Positions 10,716 through 20,128 of a stretch of 64,000 bases of DNA are shown here, one piece after another (within the stretch, counting starts at the first letter, position 1; each line of letters starts with the position of its first letter). Made by a program: the position numbers and the translations under genes. Source of the DNA: Burkholderiales bacterium (lineage in GTDB: Bacteria; Pseudomonadota; Gammaproteobacteria; Burkholderiales; SG8-39); the NCBI GenBank assembly GCA_020848075.1, contig JADLAV010000047.1, positions 32,026 to 96,025 of the forward strand, written 5' to 3'. The notes below the pieces were generated by a model that was not told where the DNA came from, searched no databases, and saw only the letters and a list, made by a program, of their open reading frames with translations.

Positions 10716-11954
10716 TCAAGCCTGCGTGAACAGCAGTGTTCCGTTCGTGCCGCCGAAGCCGAACGAATTCGAGAGCGCCGCGCGGATTCGCATCCGGCGC
10801 GCCTCCTGCGGCACGTAATCGAGATCGCAGGCCGGGTCGGGCGTCACGAGGTTCGCCGTCGGCGGCGCGATCTGGTGATGCACGGCGAGCGCGGAGAACA
10901 CCGCCTCCACGCCGCCGGCCGCGCCGAGCATGTGCCCAGTCATCGACTTGGTGGAGCTCATCGCGAGCTTCTTCGCGTGGTCGCCGAACAGGCGCTTCAC
11001 CGCCAGCGTCTCGGCGATGTCGCCGAGCGGGGTCGAGGTGCCGTGCGCGTTGATGTAATCGATCCCGTCGGGGCCGAGCTTCGCGTTGCGCAGCGCGTTC
11101 GCCATGCAGCGCGCGGCGCCCTCGCCGTCCTCGGCCGGCTGCGTGATGTGATAGGCGTCGGCGCTCATGCCGTAGCCCGCGAGCTCGCAGTAGATCCGCG
11201 CGCCGCGGCGCTTGGCGCGCTCGTACTCCTCGAGCACCACCATGCCGGCGCCCTCGCCGAGCACGAAGCCGTCGCGGTCCTTGTCCCACGGCCGGCTCGC
11301 AGTCGCCGGGTCGTCGTTGCGCGTGGAGAGCGCCCGTGCCGCGCAGAAGCCGCCGAGCCCGAGCGGCGAGAGGGTCGCTTCGGCGCCGCCCGCCACCATC
11401 ACGTCGGCATCGCCGTACTCGATCAGCCGGCCCGCGTCGCCGATGCAGTGCGCGCTCGTGGTGCACGCGGTGACCATCGCGAGGTTCGGGCCGCGCAGCC
11501 CGAGCATGATCGAGAGCTGCCCGGCGATCATGTTGATGATCGAGCCCGGCACGAAGAAGGGCGAGATCTTGCGCGGCCCGCCCGCGGTGTACTCCTCCTT
11601 GGTCGACTCGATCAACGGCAGCCCGCCGATGCCCGAGCCGATGTTGGCGCCGGCCCGATCGAGATCCTCCGTCGCGAGATCGAGGCCGGAGTTGCGCACT
11701 GCCTGCAGCCCGGCGGCGATGCCGTAATGGATGAACGTGTCGAATCGCCGGACTTCCTTCGGCCCGACGTACGTGGCGGGGTCGAATCCCTTGACCTCGC
11801 CGGCGATCCGGCTGGTGAACGCGGCGGCGTCGAACCGGGTGATGCGGGTGATGCCGGGCTTGCCGGCAAGGATGTTGCTCCAGGCTTCCTCGACCGTATT
11901 GCCGACCGGGCAGACGATCCCGAGACCGGTGACGACGACGCGGCGGCGCGACAA
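10716..11954 (-). CDS. fabF: 3-oxoacyl-ACP synthase II
   Basis: FabF extends acyl-ACP chains by condensation with malonyl-ACP and is needed for unsaturated fatty acids and temperature control. The 412-residue product has the catalytic Cys164 in [10 protein letters not shown], the first histidine in [11 protein letters not shown] and the second in [12 protein letters not shown]. The start codon is TTG, in the position of the family's [14 protein letters not shown] start and preceded by a GAGGT ribosome site eight bases upstream. It follows acpP by 30 bases as in E. coli and most proteobacteria. Confidence 0.96.
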   Translation of the reverse strand: MSRRRVVVTGLGIVCPVGNTVEEAWSNILAGKPGITRITRFDAAAFTSRIAGEVKGFDPATYVGPKEVRRFDTFIHYGIAAGLQAVRNSGLDLATEDLDRAGANIGSGIGGLPLIESTKEEYTAGGPRKISPFFVPGSIINMIAGQLSIMLGLRGPNLAMVTACTTSAHCIGDAGRLIEYGDADVMVAGGAEATLSPLGLGGFCAARALSTRNDDPATASRPWDKDRDGFVLGEGAGMVVLEEYERAKRRGARIYCELAGYGMSADAYHITQPAEDGEGAARCMANALRNAKLGPDGIDYINAHGTSTPLGDIAETLAVKRLFGDHAKKLAMSSTKSMTGHMLGAAGGVEAVFSALAVHHQIAPPTANLVTPDPACDLDYVPQEARRMRIRAALSNSFGFGGTNGTLLFTQA

Positions 11955-11983
11955 ATGCCTACCTCAGCATCGGGGAGGCCCGG

Positions 11984-12226
11984 TCAGGCCTTCTTGCCAT
12001 GCGCGGCGATGTAGTCGATCGCCTGCTGCACCGTGGTGATCTTCTCGGCCTCCTCGTCCGGGATCTCCGTCTCGAACTCCTCCTCCAGCGCCATCACGAG
12101 CTCGACGGTGTCGAGCGAGTCGGCGCCCAGATCGTCCACGAACCGGGACTCGTTCTTGATCTCCGATTCGTTCACGCCGAGCTGCTCGGCGACGATCTTC
12201 TTGACGCGCTGTTCGACGTTTTCCAT
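11984..12226 (-). CDS. acpP: Acyl carrier protein
   Basis: ACP carries growing acyl chains on a phosphopantetheine arm. The 80-residue acidic protein has the modified serine in [18 protein letters not shown] (Ser37) and the usual four-helix layout. It sits between fabG and fabF. The 140-base gap upstream holds a probable promoter of its own, fitting the high expression of ACP in other bacteria. Confidence 0.98.
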   Translation of the reverse strand: MENVEQRVKKIVAEQLGVNESEIKNESRFVDDLGADSLDTVELVMALEEEFETEIPDEEAEKITTVQQAIDYIAAHGKKA

Positions 12227-12298
12227 TGGGGCTCCTTCCCTTTAAGACCCTGCTTGCATCGCTGTGCTTGCTTCGCGGCCCTGCTGCGTAGCCGGGCA

Positions 12299-12307
12299 AT
12301 TCTAGCA
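12299..12307 (-). promoter_or_regulatory. Possible extended -10 promoter of acpP
   Basis: The minus strand reads TGC followed directly by TAGAAT in the fabG-acpP gap, an extended -10 element (TGn plus five of six -10 bases). No recognisable -35 is present 17 bases upstream. The implied leader is about 65 bases. Confidence 0.4.
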
Positions 12308-12366
12308 GAATCGCATCGCGGCCCCGCCCCGGTCGGCACGGTCCGCCGGACCCGCTGCGCGTCGCG

Positions 12367-13107
12367 CTAGACCATGTACATGCCGCCGTTCACGTGCAGC
12401 GTCGTGCCGGTGACGTAGGCGGCGCCGGGCGACGCGAGATAGAGCACCGCGGCGGCGACATCCTCGGGCCGCCCGAGGCGGCCGAGCGGGATCTGGCCGA
12501 GCAGCGCCGTGCGGGCAGCCTCCGGCAGCGCGCGCGTCATGTCGGTGTCGATGAAGCCGGGCGCCACGCAGTTCACGGTGATGCCTCGGCTGCCGATCTC
12601 GCGTGCGAGTGCGCGCGTCAGCCCGGCGATACCGGCTTTGGCGGCGGCATAGTTCGCCTGGCCTGGATTCCCGCTCGCGCCGACGACCGACGTGATGCTG
12701 ATGATCCGCCCGGCGCGCGCCTTCATCATGCCGCGCAGCACGGCGCGGGAGAGGCGGAACACCGACTTGAGGTCGGTGTCGATCACCGCGTCCCACTCGG
12801 AATCCTTCATCCTGAGCAGCAGGTTGTCCTGCGTGATCCCGGCGTTGTTGACGAGGATCGATACCGGGCCGAACTCCTGCTCGATCTCGCCAAGCAGGCG
12901 CTCGATGCCCGCGGCATCGGTCACGTTCAGCTCCGCCCCGCGGCCGCGCGTGCCGGCTTGCGCGAGCGCGTCGCCGATCGCCCGCGCGCCGGCCTGCGTG
13001 GTGGCCGTGCCGATCACCGCCGCGCGCGCCCCGCCGAGCGCGCGTGCGATCGCCGCGCCGATGCCCCGCGAAGCGCCGGTGACCAGAGCGACCTGACCGT
13101 CGAGCAC
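12367..13107 (-). CDS. fabG: 3-oxoacyl-ACP reductase
   Basis: FabG reduces 3-oxoacyl-ACP with NADPH in each elongation round. The 246-residue short-chain dehydrogenase shows the cofactor motif TGASRGIG near residue 12, NNAG near residue 87, and the catalytic Ser-Tyr-Lys set in ISITSVVGASGNPGQANYAA followed by AKAG. I chose the GTG at 13107 because it gives the family start VLDGQVALVTGASRG and lies one base beyond the fabD stop. The fabD-fabG-acpP-fabF order is the standard one. Confidence 0.96.
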   Translation of the reverse strand: MLDGQVALVTGASRGIGAAIARALGGARAAVIGTATTQAGARAIGDALAQAGTRGRGAELNVTDAAGIERLLGEIEQEFGPVSILVNNAGITQDNLLLRMKDSEWDAVIDTDLKSVFRLSRAVLRGMMKARAGRIISITSVVGASGNPGQANYAAAKAGIAGLTRALAREIGSRGITVNCVAPGFIDTDMTRALPEAARTALLGQIPLGRLGRPEDVAAAVLYLASPGAAYVTGTTLHVNGGMYMV

Positions 13108-13108
13108 G

Positions 13109-14047
13109 TCACGCCTCCGCGAGGGTGGCAATCGCCTGCTCGATCGTCTCGCGATCGACGAGGGCGACACCTTGCGCTGGATCGGCGATCCGCTTCACGA
13201 GCGGCGCGAGCACCTTCCCTGGCCCGCACTCCGCGACGACCTCTACCCCGCGCGCCGCGATCGCGCGGACGGTCTCCACCCAGCGGACCGGATGATCGGC
13301 CTGGCGGACGAGCGCCTCCTTCACCTGTGCCGGAGTGGCGTGGCTCTCGACGTCCACGTTGTGGATCACCGGAATCCGGGGCGCGGCGACCCTCACCCCG
13401 TCGAGATACGCCTTGAGACGGGCGGCCGCGGGCGCGAGCAGCGAGGAGTGGAAGGGCGCGCTCACGGGCAGCGGTATCGTGCGCTTCGCACCGCGCGCCT
13501 TGGCCGCGGCGATCGCGCGCTGGACGGCCTCGGCATGCCCGGCGATCACCGTCTGCCCGGGCGCGTTGAAGTTGACCGGTTCCACCACCTGGCCCTGCGC
13601 GGCTTCGGCGCAGGCCGCGCCGATCGCGGCATCGTCCAGCCCGAGCACCGCGGCCATCGCCCCGACGCCCTGCGGCACCGCTTCCTGCATCGCCTGTGCG
13701 CGGAAGCGCACGAGCGGCAGCGCGTCGGCGAACTCGATCGCGCCGGCGACGACGAGCGCAGTGTATTCGCCGAGGCTGTGCCCCGCGACGACCTCGGGCT
13801 CCGGCCCTCCGAGCGCGCGCCAGGTCTGGTAGGCGGCGTACCCGGCGGTCAACATGACTGGCTGCGTGTTGACGGTCCGGTTCAGCTCTTCGGCCGGACC
13901 CTCGTCGATCAGGCGCGCGATGTCCTGACCGAGCGCTGCCGACGCGCGAGCGAGCACCTCCCGCACCTCGGGCAGAGCGCCGTAGCCCTGCAGCATGCCG
14001 ACCGACTGCGAGCCTTGCCCCGGGAACACCATCGCGAGTCGCTTCAT
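13109..14047 (-). CDS. fabD: Malonyl-CoA:ACP transacylase
   Basis: FabD loads malonate from CoA onto ACP. The 312-residue product has the N-terminal FPGQGSQSVGM box, the nucleophile Ser91 in GHSLGEYTAL, the substrate arginine in FRAQAMQEA and the catalytic histidine in SAPFHSSLL. It follows fabH by 14 bases. All catalytic residues are present. Confidence 0.97.
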   Translation of the reverse strand: MKRLAMVFPGQGSQSVGMLQGYGALPEVREVLARASAALGQDIARLIDEGPAEELNRTVNTQPVMLTAGYAAYQTWRALGGPEPEVVAGHSLGEYTALVVAGAIEFADALPLVRFRAQAMQEAVPQGVGAMAAVLGLDDAAIGAACAEAAQGQVVEPVNFNAPGQTVIAGHAEAVQRAIAAAKARGAKRTIPLPVSAPFHSSLLAPAAARLKAYLDGVRVAAPRIPVIHNVDVESHATPAQVKEALVRQADHPVRWVETVRAIAARGVEVVAECGPGKVLAPLVKRIADPAQGVALVDRETIEQAIATLAEA

Positions 14048-14061
14048 CTCTCCTGCTCCGG

Positions 14062-15021
14062 TCACATCTCGACGAGCGCGGCACCCCAGGTGAAGCCGCC
14101 GCCGACGCCTTGCAGCATCACCCGGTGGCCGGCGCGGATGCGCCCGTCGCGCACCGCCGCGTCGAGCGCGAGTGGCACCGAGGCAGCCGAGGTGTTGGCG
14201 TGCTTGTCCACCGTGATCACCAGCCGCTCGCGCGGCAGCCCGAGCCGCTTCGCCGTCGCATCGAGAATCCGGACGTTCGCCTGGTGGGGAATGAGCCAGT
14301 CGATGTCGGCGACCGTGAGATCGCACTTTCGCACGGTCTCCCGCGCCACATCGTCCAGCACACGCACCGCGAACTTGAACACCGCCTGCCCGTCCATGCG
14401 CACGAGCGGCGAGCCGATCACTCTGCCGCCGCACACGTTGCCCGGCGCGGCCAGGATCCCGGCCTGGCTGCCGTCGGCGTGCAGCACCGACGCCCGGATC
14501 CCGGGGCGCGCATCGGCGCGCAGCACCACCGCCCCGGCGCCGTCGCCGAACAGCACGCACGTGGTTCGGTCCTTCCAGTCCAGGATCCGCGAGAAGACCT
14601 CCGCGCCGACCACCAGCGCGCAGCCTGCCTGCCCGGTCCGCACGAAGCTGTCGGCGATCGCGAGCCCGTAGACGAAGCCGCTGCACACGGCCTGCACGTC
14701 GAAGGCCGCGCAGCCCTTGACGCCGAGCTTCGCCTGCAGGAGGCACGCGGTGCTCGGAAAGACGAAATCGGGGGTGGAGGTCGCCACCACGATGAGATCG
14801 ATCGCGCCCGCGTCGATTCCCGCGCTCGCGAGCGCCGCCCTGCTCGCCTCGAGCGCGAGATCGCTCGAAGTCTGCTCGGGCTCGGCGATGTGGCGCTCGC
14901 GGATCCCGGTGCGCGTCACGATCCACTCGTCGGAGGTGTCGATCCGCTGCGCGAGCTCGTGGTTCGTGACGACCCGCGCGGGCAGGTAGCTGCCGGTGCC
15001 GGCGATGCGCGCGTACCTCAC
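14062..15021 (-). CDS. fabH: 3-oxoacyl-ACP synthase III
   Basis: FabH starts fatty-acid synthesis by condensing acetyl-CoA with malonyl-ACP. The 319-residue product has Cys113 in [11 protein letters not shown], His in [11 protein letters not shown] and Asn in [13 protein letters not shown], the complete triad. The GTG start overlaps the plsX stop as GTGA, and the second residue onward ([13 protein letters not shown]) matches the family start. It is between plsX and fabD as usual. Confidence 0.97.
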   Translation of the reverse strand: MRYARIAGTGSYLPARVVTNHELAQRIDTSDEWIVTRTGIRERHIAEPEQTSSDLALEASRAALASAGIDAGAIDLIVVATSTPDFVFPSTACLLQAKLGVKGCAAFDVQAVCSGFVYGLAIADSFVRTGQAGCALVVGAEVFSRILDWKDRTTCVLFGDGAGAVVLRADARPGIRASVLHADGSQAGILAAPGNVCGGRVIGSPLVRMDGQAVFKFAVRVLDDVARETVRKCDLTVADIDWLIPHQANVRILDATAKRLGLPRERLVITVDKHANTSAASVPLALDAAVRDGRIRAGHRVMLQGVGGGFTWGAALVEM

Positions 15022-16058
15022 GCCGTCGCCTCGGTGCCGGCGGCGCCCGTTGCCACGGACCCGAAGCGGGCCGCGATGCGCGCAAGCGCCTCGGCCCGGA
15101 CCTCGTCGGCGGCCCGCTCGAGGGCCCGGCGAAACGCGTAGCGATCGGCCGAGCCGTGACTCTTCACCACGATGCCGCGCAGGCCGAGCAGCGTCGCCCC
15201 GTTGTAGCGCCGCGGATCGACGCGCCGGCGGAAGCGCGCGATGACCGGCCACGCGATGAGGGCGGCGAGCCGCGTGAACACGTTGCGCGTGAATTCCTCG
15301 CGCAGAAAGCGCGCGAGCATCTGCGCGAGGCCCTCGCTGGTCTTCAGCGCGACGTTGCCGACGAATCCGTCGCACACCACCACGTCGGCGGCGCCCTTGT
15401 AGACGCCGTCGCCCTCGACGTTGCCGATGAAGTTGAGCCCGCTCTCGCGCAGCAGATCGGCGGCCTGCTTCACGATCTCGTTGCCCTTGATGTCCTCGGA
15501 CCCGATGTTCAGCAGCCCGACGGTCGGGCGGTCCTTGTGCTCGACCGCCGCGACGAGCGCGGCGCCCATCAGGCCGAACTGGAGGAGATGCTCCGGCGTG
15601 CAGTCCACGTTCGCGCCGAGGTCGAGCACGTAGGTGCTGCCTTTCACCGTCGGCAGCACCGACACGATCGCCGGCCGGTCGATTCCCGGCAGCGTCTTCA
15701 GCACGAACCGCGAGATCGCCATGAGCGCGCCGGTGTTGCCGGCGCTCACGCATGCGTGCGCGCTGCCCTCCTTCACGAGGTCCACGGCGACCCGCATCGA
15801 CGAGTCCTTCTTGCTGCGCAGCGCCTGCGCCGGCGGCTCGTCCATCGCGATCACCTCGGTCGTGTGGCGGACGCGCAGGCGCTCGCGGCCCTGGGCCTTT
15901 CTCCTGCGGAGCTGCACGTCGATCGCATCGCCTTGCCCGACCAGCACGACCGAGGCATCGGGGGAGGCCGCGAGAAATTCGAGCGCGGCGGCGACCGTGA
16001 CCCGCGGGCCGTGGTCACCGCCCATGCAGTCGACGGCCAGCGTGATGGCTTCGCTCAC
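15018..16058 (-). CDS. plsX: Phosphate acyltransferase PlsX
   Basis: PlsX converts acyl-ACP to acyl phosphate, feeding PlsY for phosphatidic acid synthesis. The 346-residue product opens with the family pattern [14 protein letters not shown] and includes [13 protein letters not shown] and [12 protein letters not shown]. The start codon is GTG. It lies downstream of rpmF, and its end is coupled to fabH. The gene links phospholipid synthesis to the fab operon. Confidence 0.95.
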   Translation of the reverse strand: MSEAITLAVDCMGGDHGPRVTVAAALEFLAASPDASVVLVGQGDAIDVQLRRRKAQGRERLRVRHTTEVIAMDEPPAQALRSKKDSSMRVAVDLVKEGSAHACVSAGNTGALMAISRFVLKTLPGIDRPAIVSVLPTVKGSTYVLDLGANVDCTPEHLLQFGLMGAALVAAVEHKDRPTVGLLNIGSEDIKGNEIVKQAADLLRESGLNFIGNVEGDGVYKGAADVVVCDGFVGNVALKTSEGLAQMLARFLREEFTRNVFTRLAALIAWPVIARFRRRVDPRRYNGATLLGLRGIVVKSHGSADRYAFRRALERAADEVRAEALARIAARFGSVATGAAGTEATA

Positions 16059-16153
16059 GGATGCTCGCCGTGCGGCCGCAGGACGCGAGCGACGGCGCGC
16101 ACTCGGAGATGGAGTCGAGGGATGCCGGACCCGACGCGGCGCGCAGGCCCGCC

Positions 16154-16333
16154 TTACTCGTCCTTGCTCGGGAGCACGCGCTTGCCGCGGTAGAAGCCGT
16201 TCGGGCTCACATGATGGCGCAGATGCATCTCGCCCGTGGTGGGCTCGACCGCGAGCGCGGGCTTGCCGAGCGCATCGTGCGACCGGCGCATGTTGCGCCG
16301 CGAAGGCGACTTCTTGTTCTGCTGCACAGCCAT
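16154..16333 (-). CDS. rpmF: 50S ribosomal protein L32
   Basis: L32 is a 59-residue basic ribosomal protein. The sequence starts [20 protein letters not shown] and ends with the [15 protein letters not shown] tail, as expected. The zinc-binding cysteines of some L32 proteins are absent, so this is the cysteine-free form usual in the class. It sits between yceD and plsX, the conserved yceD-rpmF-plsX-fab arrangement. Confidence 0.96.
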   Translation of the reverse strand: MAVQQNKKSPSRRNMRRSHDALGKPALAVEPTTGEMHLRHHVSPNGFYRGKRVLPSKDE

Positions 16334-16376
16334 TGCCAGGACTCCTCGAAAGTTCAGCTCAAACGCAGGGCGACGC

Positions 16377-16865
16377 TCAGTGCTTCGCCCTGCCCGAAAG
16401 CATTCCCGCAAGCGCGGCGAACGGCGCCGGTCGCGTCGTGCCGCCCGCCTCCGCCGCCGGGGTGCAACGCTCGTGCATCGGCACCATCGGGAGCGCGAGG
16501 ATCACCTCGTCCTCCACGAGCCCCGCGACCGGCATGGAACGCGCGGCGAGCACGCGGTCGACGTCGTCCTCGGCGGCGTCGATCGCCTCCTGCGACGTCG
16601 CGAGCTCGAGCGCGATCCGGACGTCGATCGGCACCTGCAACGCCTCGAGGCAACGCTGGCATTCCAGCGTCAGCATGCCCGCCACCTCGACGTGCAACTC
16701 CGGCTTCCCCCGTGCGCTCGTTTCTCCGTGCAGCGAATACCGCAGCTCGGCGGCCCGGCAGCCGGCCTCGGCCAGCCGCGGCAACTGCGCCAGATCGAGC
16801 GCGCCGGACCGCGTTGCACCGGCGCGGGCGAACTCGAGCCCGTCGATGACGCCGCCTTGCGACAT
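16377..16865 (-). CDS. yceD: YceD family (DUF177) protein
   Basis: YceD is a conserved 162-residue protein found upstream of rpmF; the family has been linked to 23S rRNA accumulation. The CxxC pair in [11 protein letters not shown] and the acidic C-terminal half with [11 protein letters not shown] are recognisable. It is the first gene of the fatty-acid/ribosomal-protein operon. The ATG at 16865 lies only about three bases beyond the start predicted from a very good promoter, so the mRNA would be nearly leaderless. Confidence 0.88.
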   Translation of the reverse strand: MSQGGVIDGLEFARAGATRSGALDLAQLPRLAEAGCRAAELRYSLHGETSARGKPELHVEVAGMLTLECQRCLEALQVPIDVRIALELATSQEAIDAAEDDVDRVLAARSMPVAGLVEDEVILALPMVPMHERCTPAAEAGGTTRPAPFAALAGMLSGRAKH

Positions 16866-16874
16866 AGGGCGGGC

Positions 16875-16903
16875 ATGATATGATTTTCGCGTCACTCTGT
16901 CAA
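16875..16903 (-). promoter_or_regulatory. Strong sigma-70 promoter for yceD-rpmF-plsX-fab operon
   Basis: On the minus strand TTGACA is followed by exactly 17 bases and TATCAT. This is a perfect -35 and a five-of-six -10 at ideal spacing. The predicted start falls near base 16868, three bases before the yceD ATG. It lies in the divergent gap to maf, which is locally AT-rich. Confidence 0.8.
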
Positions 16904-16946
16904 AAAAATCATAGAGCTAGCGCAGTCTCACCGCGTCCTCGCGGCA

Positions 16947-17531
16947 ATGTCCCGACCGCGCCTGATCCTCGCATCCACCTCGCCGTACCGCCGCGCGCTG
17001 CTCGAGCGGCTGCGCGTTCCATTCGAGGTCGTCCGGCCCGAGGTGGACGAGACGCCGCGTCCGGGCGAGCGCCCGGCCGCACTCGCGGTGCGGCTCGCCC
17101 TGGCGAAGGCGCAGGCGGTCGCATCGGCGCACCCCGATGCGCTCGTGATCGGATCCGATCAGGTGGCTGCGCTCGACGGCGCAGCGCTCTCCAAGCCGGA
17201 GACGCACGAGCGCGCCGTCGTCCAGCTGCGGCGCATGCGCGGGCGCCGCGTCGAATTCCTCACCGCGCTCACGGTGTGCTGCGCGGCGACGCGCAAGACG
17301 GCCTCGCGCCTGGTGCCCTACGCGGTCGAGTTCCGCGACTTCTCGGACGACCAGCTCGAGCGCTACTTGCGCGCCGAGCAGCCGTACGACTGCGCCGGCA
17401 GCGCCAAGGCCGAGGGGCTCGGCATCGCCCTCATTCGCCGCATGGAAGGCGACGACCCGAACGCGCTGATCGGCCTGCCCCTCATCGCGCTGGTCGATCT
17501 CCTCGACGAGCACGGCTACCCGCTGCTCTAG
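16947..17531 (+). CDS. maf: Maf-family nucleotide pyrophosphatase
   Basis: Maf proteins hydrolyse modified or non-canonical nucleoside triphosphates; the YceF subgroup prefers 7-methyl-GTP. The 194-residue product starts MSRPRLILASTSPYRRALLE, with EVDE, the catalytic-region VIGSDQVAAL and the late YDCAGSAKAEGLG, which resembles YceF rather than the dTTP-type enzymes. It is divergent from yceD, a widely conserved neighbour. No ribosome site of good quality precedes the ATG. Confidence 0.92.
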   Translation: MSRPRLILASTSPYRRALLERLRVPFEVVRPEVDETPRPGERPAALAVRLALAKAQAVASAHPDALVIGSDQVAALDGAALSKPETHERAVVQLRRMRGRRVEFLTALTVCCAATRKTASRLVPYAVEFRDFSDDQLERYLRAEQPYDCAGSAKAEGLGIALIRRMEGDDPNALIGLPLIALVDLLDEHGYPLL

Positions 17532-17554
17532 CGGCGATACGGACTCCGCCCACC

Positions 17555-18292
17555 GTGTCCGAGACCGCGCGCGGCGTCCTGTACCTGGTCCCGACGATGC
17601 TCGGCGCGGGAAAGCCGGACCATGTCCTGCCGGCCGGCGTCATCGCGCGCGTGCGCACGCTGCGCTACTTCGTTGCCGAGCGCCCGCGCGCGGCGCGGGC
17701 GTTCCTGAAGGCGATCGGCCTCCCCTGCCCGCTCACCGAGGTGCGGATTGCGACGCTGGACGAACACACGCCACCCGAGCGGCTCCCGGCGCTGCTTGCT
17801 CCGCTGGCGCAGGCGTCCGGGGGGCTCCTGTCCGAGGCGGGCGCGCCTGCCGTTGCCGATCCCGGCGCCGCGCTGGTGCGGCTCGCGCACGCGCACGGCG
17901 TGCGCGTGGCGCCGCTCGTCGGTCCCTCGGCGGTGCTCCTCGCGCTCATGGCGGCGGGGCTGGAGGGCCAGCGGTTCGCCTTTCACGGCTATCTGCCCGT
18001 CGCCGAGCGGGCCCTCGTGCAGCGTCTGCGCGAGCTCGAGGCCGCATCGCGCCGTCGCGCCGAGACGCAGCTCTTCATCGAGACGCCGTACCGGAACGAT
18101 CGCCTGCTGGCAGCCCTGCTGGGCACGTGCGCGCCGGAGACGCTGCTCTGCGTCGCCACCGACCTCACGCTCGCGACCGAGTCGGTCGCGACGCGCGACA
18201 TCGCGGCCTGGCGGCGCGACGCGCCGCGGATCGGCAAGCGCCCGACCGTCTTCCTGCTGCTCGCCTCAGCGCAACCGCGCCCCGGCCGATAG
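17555..18292 (+). CDS. SAM-dependent tetrapyrrole-methylase-fold protein, RsmI-like
   Basis: This 245-residue protein belongs to the tetrapyrrole methylase fold shared with RsmI, which 2'-O-methylates C1402 of 16S rRNA. It contains GLLSEAGAPAVADPGAALV and PLVGPSAVLLALMAAGL, the SAM-binding signatures of this group, and ETPYRNDRLL later. It is a second, shorter family member often found next to maf, so the true rRNA enzyme may lie elsewhere and its substrate is not certain. The GTG at 17555 is 23 bases after maf and gives the expected N terminus. Its end overlaps the convergent sppA by 27 bases. Confidence 0.85.
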   Translation: MSETARGVLYLVPTMLGAGKPDHVLPAGVIARVRTLRYFVAERPRAARAFLKAIGLPCPLTEVRIATLDEHTPPERLPALLAPLAQASGGLLSEAGAPAVADPGAALVRLAHAHGVRVAPLVGPSAVLLALMAAGLEGQRFAFHGYLPVAERALVQRLRELEAASRRRAETQLFIETPYRNDRLLAALLGTCAPETLLCVATDLTLATESVATRDIAAWRRDAPRIGKRPTVFLLLASAQPRPGR

Positions 18293-19234
18293 GCCGAAGG
18301 CGTCGGCGAAAGCCGCGCCGAAGCGCCGCGCGAGGCGCTCGGCGATGTTCTCCTTGCGCGTATAGTCGACGATCTGCTCGGCCTTGATGACGTCGCGCGC
18401 CACCGTGTCGACGCTGCCGAGCCCGTCGGCAAGGCCGAGCTCGACACTCTTCGCGCCCGTCCACATCAGCCCCGAGAAGAGCTCCGGGGATTCCTTGAGG
18501 CGCGTGCCCCGCCCTTGCTTGACCACGTCGATGAACTGGGCGTGCACCTCGTCCAGCAGCTTCTGCGCGAACGCGACCTGCGACGGGTTGACGGGCGAGA
18601 ATGGATCGAGGAACGCCTTGTTCTCGCCGGAGACGATCAACCGCCGCTCGACGCCGAGCTTTTGCATCGTCTCGGTGAAACCGAACTGGTCCATCAGCAC
18701 GCCGATCGACCCGACGATGCTCGCCTTGTCGACGTAGATGCGATCGGTGGCCGAGGCGATGTAGTACCCGCCGGAGGCACAGATGTCCTCCACCACCGCA
18801 TAGATCGGGATCTCCGGGTACTTGGTCCGGAGCCGGCGGATCTCGTCGTAGATGATGCCGGACTGCACCGGGCTGCCGCCCGGGCTGTTCACCCGCAGGA
18901 TCACGCCCTTCGTGTTCTTGTCCTTGAACGCGCTCTGGAGCGCGGCCGTGACGTTGTCCGCGTTCGCGTTCCCCCGCGCCTCGATCACGCCGGTCAAGTC
19001 GACGAGCGCGCTGTGCTTGCCGCCGGTGAGCGATTCGCTGTCCGCGCGCAGGCCGAAAACCGCGACCAGGAGTGCCGTCAGGTACGCGAACGCGAGCAGC
19101 TTGAAGAAGATGCCCCAGCGCCGCCGCCGCCGCTGCTCGGCGAGCGCCTCGAGCGCGAGCTTCTGAATCGTCTCGCGTTCCCAGCTGCCGCCGCCGGCAC
19201 CGCCCGCGCCCGGGCTCCCGCCACCTGATTCCAT
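18266..19234 (-). CDS. sppA: Signal peptide peptidase SppA, S49 family
   Basis: SppA degrades cleaved signal peptides in the inner membrane. The 322-residue product has a Gly-rich cytoplasmic N terminus, a membrane segment at about residues 41-62, the lysine region GVILRVNSPGGSPVQSG and the nucleophile serine in DICASGGYYIASATD. This is the short, single-domain form that acts as an oligomer. It overlaps the end of the convergent methylase gene. Upstream lies the decayed Rieske-like sequence. Confidence 0.93.
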   Translation of the reverse strand: MESGGGSPGAGGAGGGSWERETIQKLALEALAEQRRRRRWGIFFKLLAFAYLTALLVAVFGLRADSESLTGGKHSALVDLTGVIEARGNANADNVTAALQSAFKDKNTKGVILRVNSPGGSPVQSGIIYDEIRRLRTKYPEIPIYAVVEDICASGGYYIASATDRIYVDKASIVGSIGVLMDQFGFTETMQKLGVERRLIVSGENKAFLDPFSPVNPSQVAFAQKLLDEVHAQFIDVVKQGRGTRLKESPELFSGLMWTGAKSVELGLADGLGSVDTVARDVIKAEQIVDYTRKENIAERLARRFGAAFADAFGLSAGARLR

Positions 19235-19238
19235 CGCA

Positions 19239-19466
19239 TCAATCCTTCAGGCTGATCGCGCCATGCGTCGAGGATATCAAAACCAGTCCCGCGCCATCGA
19301 AGAACTTGCCGGGCTGCCCGTCCAAGTCCACTGGCACTTGCGCGCGGCGATTGATGTTCGCACGCACCTCGCCGGTGGACCGCACCGCGAAGGCGCCGAG
19401 GCCCTCCCCGCGCCCGATCACCTCGAAGCGGGCGCCGTCGCCGCCTTCGACGCGCTCCCGGAATGA
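19239..19466 (-). pseudogene. Remnant of a Rieske-type [2Fe-2S] ferredoxin gene
   Basis: Between gph and sppA, where Betaproteobacteria often carry a small Rieske protein of about 100 residues, the minus-strand frame reads FRERVEGGDGARFEV, then RANINRRAQVPVDLDG and LVLISSTHGAISLKD before a stop. It follows the Rieske fold, but the first ligand pair Cys-x-His has become Arg-Ala-Gln, the second-box Cys has become Ser (SSTH), and the protein stops where the box should continue. There is no ATG after the upstream in-frame stop; only a GTG at 19421. It cannot bind the cluster. I call it a pseudogene, though a short repurposed protein is not excluded. Confidence 0.7.
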
Positions 19467-19471
19467 TCAGG

Positions 19472-20128
19472 TCACCCGTTCTCCGCGAGCCAGGCGGCGA
19501 GCGCTGCGATCGATTCGGCCAGCGCCAGCGGTGCGAGCGGCGCCAGGGTCTCCGGCGAGTGCGCGCCATAGGCAACCGCAACCGCGGGCACCCCCGCGTT
19601 CGTCGCCATCTGCAAGTCGTGCGCCGTGTCCCCGATCATGAGCGTGCGCTCGGGCGCCGTCGCCAGCTCGGCCATCAGCTCGAGCAGCATGTCCGGCGCG
19701 GGCTTCGAGGCACACTGGTCCGCGCATCGCGTTGCCTCGAACACCGCGGTGAGCCCGGTGTGCTCGAGCGCCCGCGCGAGGCCCATCCGGCTCTTGCCGG
19801 TCGCGATCGCCAGGCGGTGGCCACGACCCTGCAGCGCGGCGAGCAACTCGCGCGTGCCGCCGAAGAGGGGCAGCTCGGCATCGCGTGCCAGGAAGTGGTG
19901 GCGGTAGCGTGCGGCCATCCGGCCGTAGTCGGCGGGAGGGAGGTCCGGCAGCGCGTACGCGAGCGCATCTTCCAGGCCGAGCCCGATCACGTGGCGGGCG
20001 CGCGCTTCCGAGGGCGCCGCCAGTCCGAGGTCCCGCGCGGCGGCCTGGATGCACGCGGCGATCGCGCCGGCCGAGTCGAGCAGCGTGCCGTCCCAATCGA
20101 AGACGATCAGATCAAAGCGCTTCGGCAT
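19472..20128 (-). CDS. gph: HAD-superfamily phosphatase, phosphoglycolate-phosphatase-like
   Basis: This is a 218-residue HAD hydrolase with the nucleophile motif VFDWDGTLLDS, motif II near LAIATGKSRMGL, a lysine in SKPAPDML and the acidic motif IGDTAHDLQMA. The helical cap is of the phosphoglycolate phosphatase type (subclass IA). It starts within the end of rluC (17-base overlap), and the rluC-HAD pairing is common in this class. The substrate is not certain; phosphoglycolate or another small phosphate is likely. Confidence 0.88.
   Translation of the reverse strand: MPKRFDLIVFDWDGTLLDSAGAIAACIQAAARDLGLAAPSEARARHVIGLGLEDALAYALPDLPPADYGRMAARYRHHFLARDAELPLFGGTRELLAALQGRGHRLAIATGKSRMGLARALEHTGLTAVFEATRCADQCASKPAPDMLLELMAELATAPERTLMIGDTAHDLQMATNAGVPAVAVAYGAHSPETLAPLAPLALAESIAALAAWLAENG

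Noticed and set aside
10264..11466. 400-codon minus-strand frame that seems to join a long N-terminal part to the YgfX-like protein
   Set aside because: The N-terminal two-thirds is an out-of-frame shadow of fabF; only the part after the fabF stop looks like a real protein.
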